DNA of 64,000 bases from Quillaja saponaria. Taxonomy: Eukaryota; Streptophyta; Magnoliopsida; Fabales; Quillajaceae. The notes beneath the pieces were generated by a model, which saw nothing but the letters and a program-made list of their open reading frames with translations, made no database searches and had not been told where the DNA came from. Location of the stretch: assembly GCA_029379385.1 (NCBI GenBank), contig CM055606.1, positions 4,154,001-4,218,000 on the forward strand. The letters are read 5' to 3'. The position numbers and the translations under genes were made by a program. Below, one piece after another: positions 9,950 to 20,355 of the stretch (its first letter is position 1; the number at the start of each line of letters is the position of its first letter).

Positions 9950-12528
9950 TAGTAGTATGCCCTAAAGCCAATAACATGTGATGTTGTGACACATTATTTT
10001 ATGTACAACCTTATTCATATTATTATTAATAAATATTAATATTTATTTAATTGAATAAGTGAAAAACAATATCATGTATAAAAATTATTAATTAACCATC
10101 ATGAGTCCAAAGAATTAAAGCAATGAAAATAAGTATCATGATGAAATCATGCTAATAAGATGTACTTTCTTTAAGCTTAATTATTAAATGTTCCTGATCA
10201 TAGGATCACTAAGTAGGACAATAGTGAATCTGGATAGATTAGTACATATCTAGTTGGCTTAAAGAGTTGAGGGTGACTGATATCATAATCACTTGTGTAT
10301 GAGATACTAAGACAGATATGTAGGTGCTCATTAGAGAATGAGTTCATTGAACTGACTCAACTGAGAACACCTATATGGAGTTTCTCTACATGTCAATTAA
10401 GTGGTTCTCATGTTACAGTTGTGCAAATAGTCTTTTGACTTGAGACATCATAGTTATCTTGTATGTATGTCATTATACTTCGATACTATTTCTAATTCTA
10501 TTAATGAGTCACTTAAGAAGTAGTAATTGGGTATAATCACATGCATATAGAGGTATGTGAATGCACAAGAAAGGATCTTCACTCTTAGTGGAAAAGAGAG
10601 AATATCATATATGGTCCACAAATGAATACTTAAAGTCTATGGTCATAGTAGAGTGAATATTAGAATATGAGTTTCTAATTTTTCTAATGAAGTTATAATC
10701 TTAAGATTAGACACATATGATTAAATTTAGGGTTTGACATTATTTCCATACCCAAATAAATTTAATCGATATACTGCATGATAGAAAAATTGAATTGCAT
10801 GATAACTGTTAACGGAAAGGTTCAAAAAGTTCACAGTCATATTCATACTATTATGGGTAGTCATTATGTGCTGCTAGGCACCAATCTTAAACCCTGATAA
10901 TTAATTAATTATCTATAGATGATTAATTAATTAATCTTAATTAAAGGGTGAATTAGAAAGAGTTTTAATTTAAATAATTAGAATGAGTTCTAATTTAATT
11001 AGATGGAGTCCAATAATAAATATGTAAAAACCATTTGAACCTAAGAGATCACAGACAAAAAGACGATATTCAAATAAAGAAAGTTTTGGGGTAGTTATGT
11101 AATTATTATAGTTTGTTAGGCATTAGATTTAATTATGATTAAATCCTGATGTTAGTAGAATCTCTAAAAGCTAGTTTGGTACGCAATAATGATTTTTGAG
11201 GAATTGGAATAGGAATGGAATGCAGGTAGAATGGAATGATTATTTCATTCTATTATTTGGTAGTGTCGGTGGGGAATAATCATTCCATTTTATTTATTTA
11301 TTTTCTATACAGTTTTTAGACATTAAATAATATAAAAACTATGCTAAAATAATAAAAATATCCCTCAGTATATAAAGTAATAAAAATGTAACATAATTTA
11401 AGAAATAAATAAATTTCTTAATTTTTTAAATTAATATTTAAAAAAAATTTACATTATTTATTTATTATTAATTAATTATTTTATTGTTAATTATATATTT
11501 TTTTATTTTTTATTTTTATTATTTATCAATATTAATAATTTAGTTTAAAATTACTTAACTAATTTATTTATTTAAAATTATATTATTTACTATGATATGA
11601 ATAATATTTTTGTTCACTTGACTAAAATAAATTGATTTATTATTATTATTTTTATGAAAAAAAAATTATTTTATAGTTATATAATTTTATATTATTTAGT
11701 GTGATATGAAGGTTATTTTTGTTATTTGTCTAAATTAAGTAATAAATATATTTTATTTATTTATGTATAATATTATTATTTTATTAATATCCAACTTTTT
11801 ATTTTATGTAGTAGAATGTTTTTTTTTTTTTTTTTTTTGTCATTTAACTTAACTAAACCGATTCCATAGAAGTAAGAATGAGCAATCCCACTCCCTAGGT
11901 GGATTTGACGATTCATACTTTTATAGAATAAAATGGCCAGAATGGAATGAGTATTATGAGGTAAAAAACGTACCAAACGAAAGAATGTTCATTCCATAAA
12001 ATCATGCATGGAATGGAATGGTCATTCATGCTTACTGAACTAGCCCTAATGTGTTAGGATTGTCTAATACATAAGGAGGTAGCTAGTCTTTATAAATACA
12101 AGACTTAACAAGCTAAGAAAATACAAGTGATAATAATTGTACATACAATACAGAAAACCTAAAACCTTCATAAAGATTTTAGGCCAGAGGGATTCAATAA
12201 CTTGTGCTAGCACACAAGAAATCTCATGATAACCTCTCTCATTTTCAAGCATGAAGATATTTAGTTGGATTCGTTCATGTGGATAGAGACGGGACATTTA
12301 TGTCATTGTTGTGCTCTTGATAAATCAACAAAGGAGTGAACGTTGAATCAAGAATACGACGAAAGAATTGAAAGTCTCGGAGGTACACATTCTCTAACTT
12401 CTTGTTTAATTGTTAAACTAGAATTAGGATTTTCATATAATCATAAGGTGATTTCGAGTTAAAAGAATCAAAATTTTAAATTCCGTTGTGTATATAATTG
12501 CCATATTTTACACCGATTCCTTACAACA
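9950..12528 (+). mobile_element. Solo LTR, probably Copia type, with a nested MITE
   Basis: The sequence starts TAGTAGTATGCCCTAAAGCC (a decayed TGTTGT... start) and ends ...TTACAACA. It is flanked by an exact 5-bp duplication ATTAT (9945-9949 and 12529-12533). Without the Harbinger element at 11168-12046 it is about 1.7 kb. The text GCCCTAAAGCCAATA at the start and the TATAAATACAAGAC-like promoter region (about 12091-12107) are typical of long plant Copia LTRs. Neither an internal region nor a second LTR is present, which fits LTR-LTR recombination. Confidence 0.75.
11168..12046. mobile_element. PIF/Harbinger-type non-autonomous element (Tourist-like), 879 bp
   Basis: The ends are AAGCTAGTTTGGTA and TACTGAACTAGCCC, an imperfect inverted repeat close to the Tourist consensus GGGCC/TAGTTTGGTA. 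They are flanked by the 3-bp target TAA on each side (11165-11167 and 12047-12049). Inside the ends lie GGAATGGAATG and CATTCCATTCC repeats in inverted orientation. The core is AT-rich and has no coding region. It was inserted into the solo LTR, so it is younger than that LTR. Confidence 0.75.
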
Positions 12529-12533
12529 ATTAT

Positions 12534-13258
12534 CAACAATAAAATTGATGTACAACTAACCAAATCTTAAATAACACACTAATTGAGCATAACATCACTC
12601 TGAGATCATGAACATTTATCTTTTTCTTTTACAAATATTTGATTATTGAATGTTATACACGCTAACTTATAAATAAAATAAATTAATAATAAATTAAGAT
12701 TATCCACACTAGTGACTATACTATGAAGAATCCACGAGTAGCTGCTCCTCCAAAATTACAAACCATGGGTGAACCCTTTCAGATACTAAATTCCATACAT
12801 AAACATGAAGCATAATCACATAATGTCATAATGTGATAAAATACAATACAATAAACAGAAAATAAACAAATAAAAAAGCAAAGCTCATACCATAAACATT
12901 ACCCTGCTATTGCCATGGTCCATTATACTTATTGTGGCTATGAAAACAATAAAAAATAAAAATAAAAACCTCATTACAACAAGGTGCTGGAACGTACCAA
13001 ATTATTGTTGATCAATGGTGAGCATATATATATATAGATAAATAACAGAAGCAGTTTCAATGAATGCCCAATATTAAATGCACCAGTGTTAACTAAATAG
13101 TAAAAATAAGAGAATGTTTGGAACTTAAAGATAACATCATCTGATTAACTCTATGCAAATGTACGAGAAATAAGAGATTTAAGATTCCCACACTCCAAAG
13201 TAAGTTACACCTGACACATGTGAAGAAATGGATACTCATCCATTGCAAAACCGTCATA
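12534..13258. other. Non-genic CACTA interior between two nested insertions
   Basis: AT-rich sequence with no motif I recognise. A TATATATATATA run lies near 13024. It could hold remnants of introns of the CACTA gene, but no exon is visible. Confidence 0.4.
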
Positions 13259-13263
13259 TAAAG

Positions 13264-13550
13264 TGTTAATGTCAAATTTATCTGAGCTACAGAGCTGGAA
13301 AGGTGGTCTCCTCAATGCCTTCTCCTACACTTATTCTTCGGTAGACCTGCAGAGGTGGTCCTGGAGACCCGTCAGCACTCTGAAGCTCAAGTTAGTATAT
13401 AGAGAGATAAGGGGAGAGCTATAAAAATAAGTATAAAGAGAAAGAGTTCAAGAGAGAGTGAACTAAAGTGTGAAGGCTTGTATTTGTAGGGTATTTGTTG
13501 GGCCTTTGCTTAAGTTATTGTTGGGGCTTAAGTTAATATTTGTATTAACA
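13264..13550 (-). repeat. LTR (3' LTR in minus orientation) of the LARD-like element
   Basis: Begins TGTTAATGTCAAATTT and ends GTATTAACA on the plus strand. By eye about nine in ten positions match the LTR at 16804-17099. On the minus strand CTACAAATACAAGCC is a plausible TATA region, followed by a pyrimidine-rich leader. Confidence 0.85.
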
Positions 13551-13689
13551 TAAGTCTCCCAAAAATAGGTTCGAGGAATGAAGTGATTCGGACTTGAAGT
13601 CAACTGAGGCAAAACCATATAGTGATAATTGAGCTTTTTCTTAGTGGACGAGCTTTTGGCTCTAAGCTTTGCAACGTTGAGGTAAGCTT

Positions 13690-14960
13690 GTGGCTCTAAC
13701 TTCCTTTGTCTCCAGCTATAAAATTTCCCTACAACTACGGTCGAGCAATCGATCTCAAAAGAAAATTAGTTAGACACATATAAGGGTAAAACATGCAATA
13801 ATATGCTTTATGATTAAAAATCATGCAGTACAATATAGGGAATATGATGCAATTACTCGACCAGGGTGCATAAGGTGTTCCTACTAGTATTGGCTAAGGT
13901 GAAAACCTGTATTAAAAGATATGTTTAAAGTTTATGTAGTGTCTGCCATGTTCTCGAACCGTTAAAATGGCGAAGGCCAAATTGAAAGCTATCTCATCTT
14001 GAAGATTGCTTGTTCGTGTAGTTCGGGTCAGTAGCCTGTTCTAGGTACCTGTAACCTATCTCATCTTGTTGAAACGTTAGATTTCTCATATAGTATGACT
14101 ATGATAGATGATAGTAGTGTAAGGCGAGCTATGTGTTTTATAAATGTCTATAACTTTTGTAGTTTCCATGCTCAGTTGGTGTGAAGATGGTAGACCTGGC
14201 TTGAGGTCGTGTTGCCCAAAGTGGAGCTCTTTGGCTCTCAATGTCAATAAAAAGACGTGCACTTGTAAATATATGCAATTTATAAGAAATTAGTCTATAA
14301 CTTATATACCTCGATAATTATTCGTCAAATTATTCAGGTTCCATGAGGTCAGGCTCGTTGTGAGCTTCTGATTTACTTTATCTCAATCACAAGGGGCATT
14401 CTGATTCCACGAGGTCGGGCACTTTTTAAGCTTTCGTACCTTTGGCTCTAAATGTATCTGAGCGTGGCCTTATAGGCTCGGACATAGTAACTGACCCCGC
14501 TAACTTCTCAAGGTGTCACCCTACCGGCATGGGGTTCGACCTTTAAGGTCCGTGGGAAGGGAAACAATCCCTTTAGACCGACTCAAGGGTAGCTCGAGAC
14601 GCAGGATATGACCTGTTGACCTCGCTTGCTAGCATCTTGAGCACCAAGGGAGGTTGGGCTCCCTGTTTGAAGCAATGATTGCTAAGGTGAACCTCAACCA
14701 TTTGTTCCCCTCGAGTTTTCTTTCCAATCTTTTTGAGTGGTTTTGGGAGGCTATGCCTTTCCTTTTCTACTTTGCATGTAAGAATTTCCTGCAACTATTA
14801 GCCGAACAGCCGATCTTAATAGAAAATCCATTAGCCATGTATGATGATAAACATGTAATAGCGTGTTTTGTGATAAATATGCAATAACATGTCAAAAATA
14901 TAGTGCGGTTACCCAACCATGTTGCATTAGGCAATCAATTAACATTTTGATCCGACTATA
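13690..14960. repeat. Diverged internal duplication inside the LARD-like element
   Basis: The block at about 13720-13900 (TTTCCCTACAACTACGGTCG, then GATCTCAAAAGAAAATTAG and AAACATGCAATAATATG) recurs in diverged form at about 14785-14960 (TTTCCTGCAACTATTAGCCG, GATCTTAATAGAAAATC, AAACATGTAATAG). The offset is about 1.06 kb. Other short phrases such as TTTGGCTCTAA and CCA(T/C)GAGGTC also recur between and after the two blocks. Confidence 0.6.
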
Positions 14961-15224
14961 AAATGTAGGATATAGGCGAGGTAAATTACTAGCCCACTAT
15001 GCCTAAGATGCTAATTATTTTGTTAACTGAGTGATCGACTCATCTTTGTGATGGCCCCATAATTATGGTGTTTTAGGCGAGCTCATGAATCTTCAGTGAA
15101 TAGTTTAATATCTTCAAGACTTGGAATATTTTTGTTGTTGATTAACATGTAATCAATTAATTAAATGGATATAAATTAAGCTAAGCATTGGATTTAGGCA
15201 ATTTGCATGTAAATACAAGCTTGA

Positions 15225-15985
15225 CAATAAATTCTATAAGGACATAGAAGTTTGCTTGCAATTTGTGTGAAATTTATAAAGTTTTAGGTCATTTAAAGAA
15301 TTTAGGGCATATATGCAATTTTCTAAAATTATTGAGGTCTTTTATATGATAATATAAGATCCTGAGGTCTATTATGGTATAATATAGCCTTTGGATGGCA
15401 TATTTGAAAATAAGAAATTATTGTGGTATTTTTGTAAATTATTGAAGTCTCAGGCCAAATATGTAAAAATCAAAAGACATGGGCCGATTATGAAAAAACT
15501 ACAATATTGGATCCAAAATTGTAAATTTCTAACATATTGGGCCAGTAGTGTAACTGTGTAGACCAAAGGGGCACAATTGTTATTATACTAAAGATTCTGG
15601 CCAAATGTAAATTACATAGATTTATTGGCCTCGATTGTATATTGTTCTAAGAACCTAAACTTGTAAATACACAAGGTTCTGAACCAATATTGAAAATAAA
15701 TAACAATTAAGGCCATTTTAGCAAACACATGAAAATTGGGGCTCTTTTGTAAGAGTGTAAAGGATTTTTAGGGTGATTCCATAAATACAGAAAGATGTGG
15801 ACAAATATGGTAATCCTTAAAATACTTGGGCCACTGTGAAAACTATATTAAATATTAGGACAAAACTATGATTTGTAAAAGTTTTGGGCCAATAATGTAA
15901 AAATCTTAAAATTTTGGGCTATTTTTAGAATATATGAAAAAATCAGGGCTGAATTGTAATATAAAAAACCTGGGTTAAGATTTCC
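15225..15985 (+). repeat. Degenerate tandem repeat with a period near 30 bp, about 25 units
   Basis: Units of 24-32 bp (mostly 28-31) follow the shape TTGGGCCAA.TATGTAAAAATCT..AA. Each begins after a GG or GGG and ends with an AT-rich TGTAAA core. Clear examples are CCAAATATGTAAAAATC (15454), CCAATAATGTAAAAATCTTA (about 15889) and ACAAATATGGTAATCC (about 15803). Every reading frame has stops, so the array is not coding now. It lies in the interior of the LARD-like element and I do not know it from other families. Confidence 0.75.
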
Positions 15986-16787
15986 TGGGCCGAGCTGGGC
16001 TCCGTGCAGGTCTAGTAGGCTGAGTAGTCCGAGTTGCTTGGATCGGAGCTAGGCTTTTAACCTGGGCTGGACTTCATAAACTGGAGCTGGTCCCCCCTTA
16101 GCCAAGCAGAACTGAATTCCCAACTGGTCTCTTGGCGGTGGTAGGCTGGAGGTCTGTTTGGGGTTGGGTTGAGCTCTTATTGGATCGAGCTTCCCAGCGA
16201 TCTATTGGTATGGCGGGCTGGAGGCTTGCTTGATTGGGTAGAGCTGATGCCTAATGGGCTTCTGTTTGGTCCAGAATCTTGGGTAGGCAGGCATACTGGT
16301 ATCCAGACTGGACATGAAGGTAGCAAGCGTGTTGCGAGCTATGGTGGCGCGTGCCTGTACCAAAGGGACGGCTACTTCGACGGCGAGCTCCAGCAGATCG
16401 ACACTAACTATTCAGGTGGTTGATTGGGTGCCCAGATCACTGGAATTTGTCCAGCATTGACAGGAGGAGTTGCTGTAAAGGGTGGTCTTCATTTTTCATG
16501 AAAAGCAAGGTTGGTATGAGGTGGGGCGGGTTGTATGGTTAGTGAAGCAAGCTTGGATCTTATTTTTTTTTATAGGTAAAGGCATAGAGAGGGGAGAGAT
16601 CATCATTCATACAGTCCAAACATGCGATCTCGTTATTTGTAGTACTTTTTTGCCAAAGGTTGAAAATTTAATTGGAGGAGGTCTGCAAGTGAGGTATTCA
16701 GCTAGTTTGGTCAGGTTGTACATTGTCATGATTTTTGATTTGGAGAGCTGAGTGGAATTTCGAGAAAACCCAAACTGTATGGGTTTT

Positions 16788-16803
16788 CCACGGACAGTGC
16801 CAA
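16788..16803 (-). other. Putative primer binding site of the LARD-like element
   Basis: The minus strand reads TTGGCACTGTCCGTGG directly inside the right LTR. It is near, but not equal to, the TGGCGCCGTCTGTGG sites used in many plant LTR elements. The exact tRNA is not determined. Confidence 0.55.
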
Positions 16804-17099
16804 TGTTAGTGTTAAATTTGTCCGAGCTGAAAAGCTGGAAAGGTGGTCTCCTCAATGCCTTCTCCTACACTCATTCTTCGGTAGACTTGCAGAGGTGGTC
16901 TTGGAGACCTGTCAACATTCCGAAGCCCAAGTCAGTATGTAGAGAGATAAGGAGAGAGCTATAAAAATAAGTATAGAGAGAAGGAGTTCAAAAGAGAGTG
17001 AACTAAAGTGTGAAGGCTTGTATTTGTAGGGCCTTTGTTGGGCCTAGGCTTGTTGGGCTTGAGTTATGGTTAGGGCTTAAGTTAATCTTTGTATTAACA
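16804..17099 (-). repeat. LTR (5' LTR in minus orientation) of the LARD-like element
   Basis: Begins TGTTAGTGTTAAATTTG and ends GTATTAACA on the plus strand. It is paired with 13264-13550. The termini TGTTA...TAACA form the expected short inverted repeat. Confidence 0.85.
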
Positions 17100-17104
17100 T
17101 AAAG

Positions 17105-17884
17105 TTTGGAGAAAAAGAATATAAACATAGATCACAAATCTCAAATCTCAAACAAAACAAGTTTCTTGACTTCACTTTATCTCTCAAACTAAATGAATAA
17201 AACAATAAATAAATAAATAAAAGTTAATTATACAAGAGAATTTTGCTTTACTTCCACATAATTATAATATTTCCCAAGCAAGGATACTAGCAATAATAAT
17301 AGATCACCAGCTCTAACTCAACTAAAAGCACACAAAATAAGCTTATCAGAAAGTGGGTTTCATTTGCATGCATTACAGAAACCCAAGGATTTTATCTATG
17401 CAGCCATGAGTCTAGTACTACACAAGAGAGTTGAGAATTTTTAATGTTGGCAAAAATACTGACCAAAATATAAAATTGAGAACTTGGGTACCACTTTATT
17501 GCACTAAAACACATACAGTTGAACAATTTTTTTTTTGCAGCAGCCCATTAAAGTAAACACCAAAATGAGGGAGAAAAATAGAATACTAGGAGCAATCTGC
17601 AGGAGTGACAAGGGAGGAGGGCTCTAGGCTTTAGCTTGGTACTTACAATATCTATGTAGAAGCTGCAGGAGCCTACGATGAGAGAGCAATCAATTGAAAT
17701 CTAGCTCGGGTTGTAGAAGAAATGAGGTGTTGGAGCACAATGGACTGTGGCAGTCTTCCTAGACATTGGCAAAGGTTAGACGATGACAGTAGGTCTGGAT
17801 GGAGAGGGAGGAGAGAGCAGGGATCAGAGCTGATTTTTGGAAATGGAGGAAGAGTGGTATATGCTTTTGCCCTTGCAAACATTG
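17105..17884. other. Non-genic CACTA interior, right arm
   Basis: No supported product. Overlapping short frames on both strands around 17673-17904 lie in a more GC-rich patch but have no recognisable motif. The patch could be a decayed exon of the CACTA element or a captured fragment; I cannot tell. Confidence 0.4.
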
Positions 17885-18024
17885 GTACATTAAGTTACAG
17901 ATAAATAAATTTTTTTGACCATCATTTGCGTTTGCAAATTGCAGACGCAAATAGTAATTATCTGCATTTGCATGTCTGAGTCTATCAAAAGACAAACATA
18001 GATACTGTAATTTTTTTAGTGAAT
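17885..18024 (-). repeat. CACTA right terminal and subterminal repeats, with target copy AAT
   Basis: Read on the minus strand it begins CACTAAAAAAATTACAGTAT, then holds CAGATAATTACTATTTGCGT and further TTTGCAAACGCAAAT copies. These mirror the left arm. The AAT at 18022-18024 completes the target duplication. Confidence 0.7.
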
Positions 18025-18349
18025 GAAAATATATGCAAATGAGATCAAGACTATCGAATTTGAAGAGGGAACTTAATTGGGTATTGGAGCATTAATTTGA
18101 GAATATTTTGCTTACCCTTTTGTGGCTCTATCATTGTAAATATATTTTCTATTTTTATGGGGGGAAAAAAAAAAAAACCCAACAATATTCAAGTGGAAAA
18201 TAAGTTAACCAAGAAAATTTTGTTATTTTGAAACAAATGGGGATAACTTTTATTCCAGACAGCATTTACTCCGAAAAAAAAAAAAAAATTACTAGAAACA
18301 AATAAGCCCATAGGTTTTTCAAAAACTTCTATTGAAAAGGGAAAAAAAA

Positions 18350-18480
18350 GTGAAAATTACACACCGCTCCTTTGAAGTTTACTAAAACGACACTAAAATC
18401 TAAAATTTGGAGAATATAACACTCTTTTTTGTTAAATGGATGTAAAACTAATGGTATTAAAGAATAATTTTGTAAAAATA
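18350..18480 (+). repeat. Truncated relative of the 19140-19789 inverted-repeat element
   Basis: The stretch TTACACACCGCTCCTTTGAA, then TCTAAAATTTGGAG, aligns with the left end of the 19140 element (TTACATTAACCTCCCTTGAA, then TCCAAACTTTGGAG). I did not find its other end. Confidence 0.45.
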
Positions 18481-19139
18481 ATAAAAAGCCCCAAGTTTGT
18501 CTCCAAAGTACTTAAATATTCTATTTTTTAAAACATTAGTCATAAATACTTATTTATTTTCCTATATGACAACTTATTTTTAGTTTCTTAGTCTTAGTAG
18601 AAATACATTTTTAACTCAATTTTTTAATGTCATTATATTATTTTCAAATAAGATAAAAAAAATTATACATATACAAGTGAATTTTGATTTTTATATTAAA
18701 TAAAATAGACTTGAATTGTTTCTTTATTTGATCATAATATGAATTCTAAAATAAAAACTTGTATGAATTTAAGATAAATTAAAATATTATATATATAAAA
18801 AAAAAGTAATATATATAAATCTAGTCTTGAAAATAATATTTTTTTAAGAGAAAAATAAATAAATATTGTGAATGAGAGAATGAAAATATCTAATTATAAC
18901 TTTAGGAATTTTGTGCTTTCTTTAATAATTATATAAAAAAAATTATTAATTTTTTAAATTTATATTATATGATTTTTTGGAATATTTTTACTATTTTGTT
19001 AATCTTTTGAACCAAAATTTTTAAAAAAATATATATAGAAAAGTAAAAGTGACAAGAAAATAATTTGTTTTAATATTTAAGACTTATTTGTAAAAAAAAT
19101 CCTAAAGTCGTGACTTATTTAGCTTGTAAAATCAGAACA
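18481..19139. other. Non-genic AT-rich stretch
   Basis: Very AT-rich, with many poly(A) and poly(T) runs. No reading frame or repeat boundary could be supported. Confidence 0.5.
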
Positions 19140-19789
19140 GGCAAATTACATTAACCTCCCTTGAAGGTTGAAGAAACAACAGTAAACTCCAAACTTTGGA
19201 GTAATTGACATTCTCCCTTGAAGGCTACTTCTATAACAAACAAACTAACGGAATAACTATAACTAATCACAATTAATATTTTAGTTTAGAGAAATGAAAT
19301 AAAAAATTAATGTGTAAAAAGAATACGCCTCCTTATGTTTTAGTTGAGAAAATGATTTTAAAATATGCCAGCAACACTAGAAAATGATGTAATGTTCATT
19401 TCACAGTTTACACATTTATCTTAATCCCTAAACATTCTTTTACTACTAAGTATCTAAACAGACCGTTATTATATACATCTGTTTTTCACTATATGCTATT
19501 TTGGTATCACTTGCTAATTTTCTCTTGACTGCTATGATTATGAATAAGAAATTAAGAATCAATACAATATCATCATACATTTAAATGGATGGAGTGTTTA
19601 TTTTTTTCAATTTTTATTTCATTTATGTAAACTACAATGTTATTTGTGATTAGTTATAGTTAATTATCGGAATAAAGAATATTCCATTAGTTTGTTTGTT
19701 ATTGAAGCAACCTTTAAGACTTAAGAGGGGGAATGTCAATTACCCCAAAATTTAGAGTTCAGTGTTGTTTCGGTTAGTGTAATTTGCCC
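19140..19789. mobile_element. Long-inverted-repeat MITE (possibly Mutator-like), 650 bp
   Basis: The left arm starts GGCAAATTACATTAACC and the right arm ends GGTTAGTGTAATTTGCCC. The arms pair over about 150 bases with gaps; shared blocks include ACTTTGGAGTAATTGACATT, AACAAACAAACTAA(C/T)GGAAT and TATAACTAATCACAA. The loop is AT-rich and non-coding. No clear target duplication is visible because the right flank is a TATATATATATA run. Long arms suggest a Mutator-like origin, but this is not proven. Confidence 0.65.
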
Positions 19790-19799
19790 ATATATATAT

Positions 19800-20355
19800 A
19801 TATGTTTGTCCACAATTCGTTATTTTCCGTCTCTTGATAATTGGGTTTTAGACAACAAAAATGTACAAGTAAACATACTACTACTAGAGTGTATGATGTT
19901 TCTTTCAATGATTTGGAACGCCTTAGGATAAAAGTAGAAATTTGAAAACTTATTTGAATGTGATTTTCAAGATATATTAGAAACAATAAGATGAAAACTT
20001 TATTTTTCATTTCTTGATTAAGGGACATAAAACATTTGCACATAAAATTTCCTGTAAGAGTTAACCAAAAAAAAATAAAGGATCCTATAATAAGCAGTTT
20101 CATAACTAAATTAGGCCATTTAATTTTTACTATTTATTTCAATTGTAGTATTTAATTAAGCAATGAAACTGGCTTCAAAGTGCAAAGCAATCATACAAGT
20201 AAAACAGATATACATGACCGTTAAGTTAACTGGCCTTCAATTCTTTGTATTTCCCAGCCAAACCCACAAAGACAGAATGGACTTGCATGGGGTTTAAATT
20301 TGGGCGCAGGCAGGAGAAAAAGGCAAAATATATATTAATACATGTGATATATGCA
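19800..20355. other. Spacer and 3' flank of the potassium channel gene
   Basis: No reading frame here is convincing. On the minus strand an AATAAAT hexamer-like signal near 20129-20135 lies about 225 bases after the channel gene's stop codon and could serve its polyadenylation. Confidence 0.35.

Larger units (their letters stand above)
13264..17099 (-). mobile_element. Non-coding LTR retrotransposon (LARD-like) with both LTRs
   Basis: Two LTRs (13264-13550 and 16804-17099) bound a 3.25-kb interior. The target duplication is exact: TAAAG at 13259-13263 and 17100-17104. The minus orientation is inferred. Next to the right LTR the minus strand reads TTGGCACTGTCCGTGG, which resembles the TGGCGCCGTCTGTGG primer sites of plant LTR elements. 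Next to the left LTR the minus strand has the purine-rich stretch TTTTTGGGAGAC, a fitting polypurine tract. The interior has no gag or pol domain, only short stop-broken frames, so it must have used proteins from another element. Its interior holds a 30-bp periodic repeat and a diverged internal duplication. Confidence 0.85.
5732..18021 (-). mobile_element. Large (12.3 kb) CACTA-type transposon with nested insertions
   Basis: The left end is CACTAAAAAAA at 5732 and the right end is TTTTTTTAGTG ending at 18021. Both are flanked by the same 3-bp sequence AAT (5729-5731 and 18022-18024), the target length of CACTA elements. Both subterminal regions share motifs in inverted orientation: GCAGACGCAA followed by TAGTA.TT and GCATCTGC/TGCATTTGC, and a GACAAAAATTTTTTT-like stretch. 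A decayed second-ORF-like region runs on the minus strand (6966-8260). I found no TNP2 domain, so this copy is probably non-autonomous or badly decayed. About 6.4 kb of its length comes from three later insertions. That the two ends belong to one element is inferred from these signs together. Confidence 0.72.

Noticed and set aside
14573..14887. Opposing frames at 14573-14794 and 14654-14887
   Set aside because: Both fall in the non-coding LARD interior and neither has a recognised domain.
16169..16964. Overlapping open frames on both strands (16169-16423, 16482-16751, 16607-16855, 16752-16964)
   Set aside because: They lie in the interior and LTR of the LARD-like element, have no domain, and overlap each other on opposite strands. 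Higher GC content explains their length.
17673..17995. Three overlapping frames near the right CACTA arm
   Set aside because: They share the same GC-rich patch in different frames, show no motif, and run into subterminal repeats.
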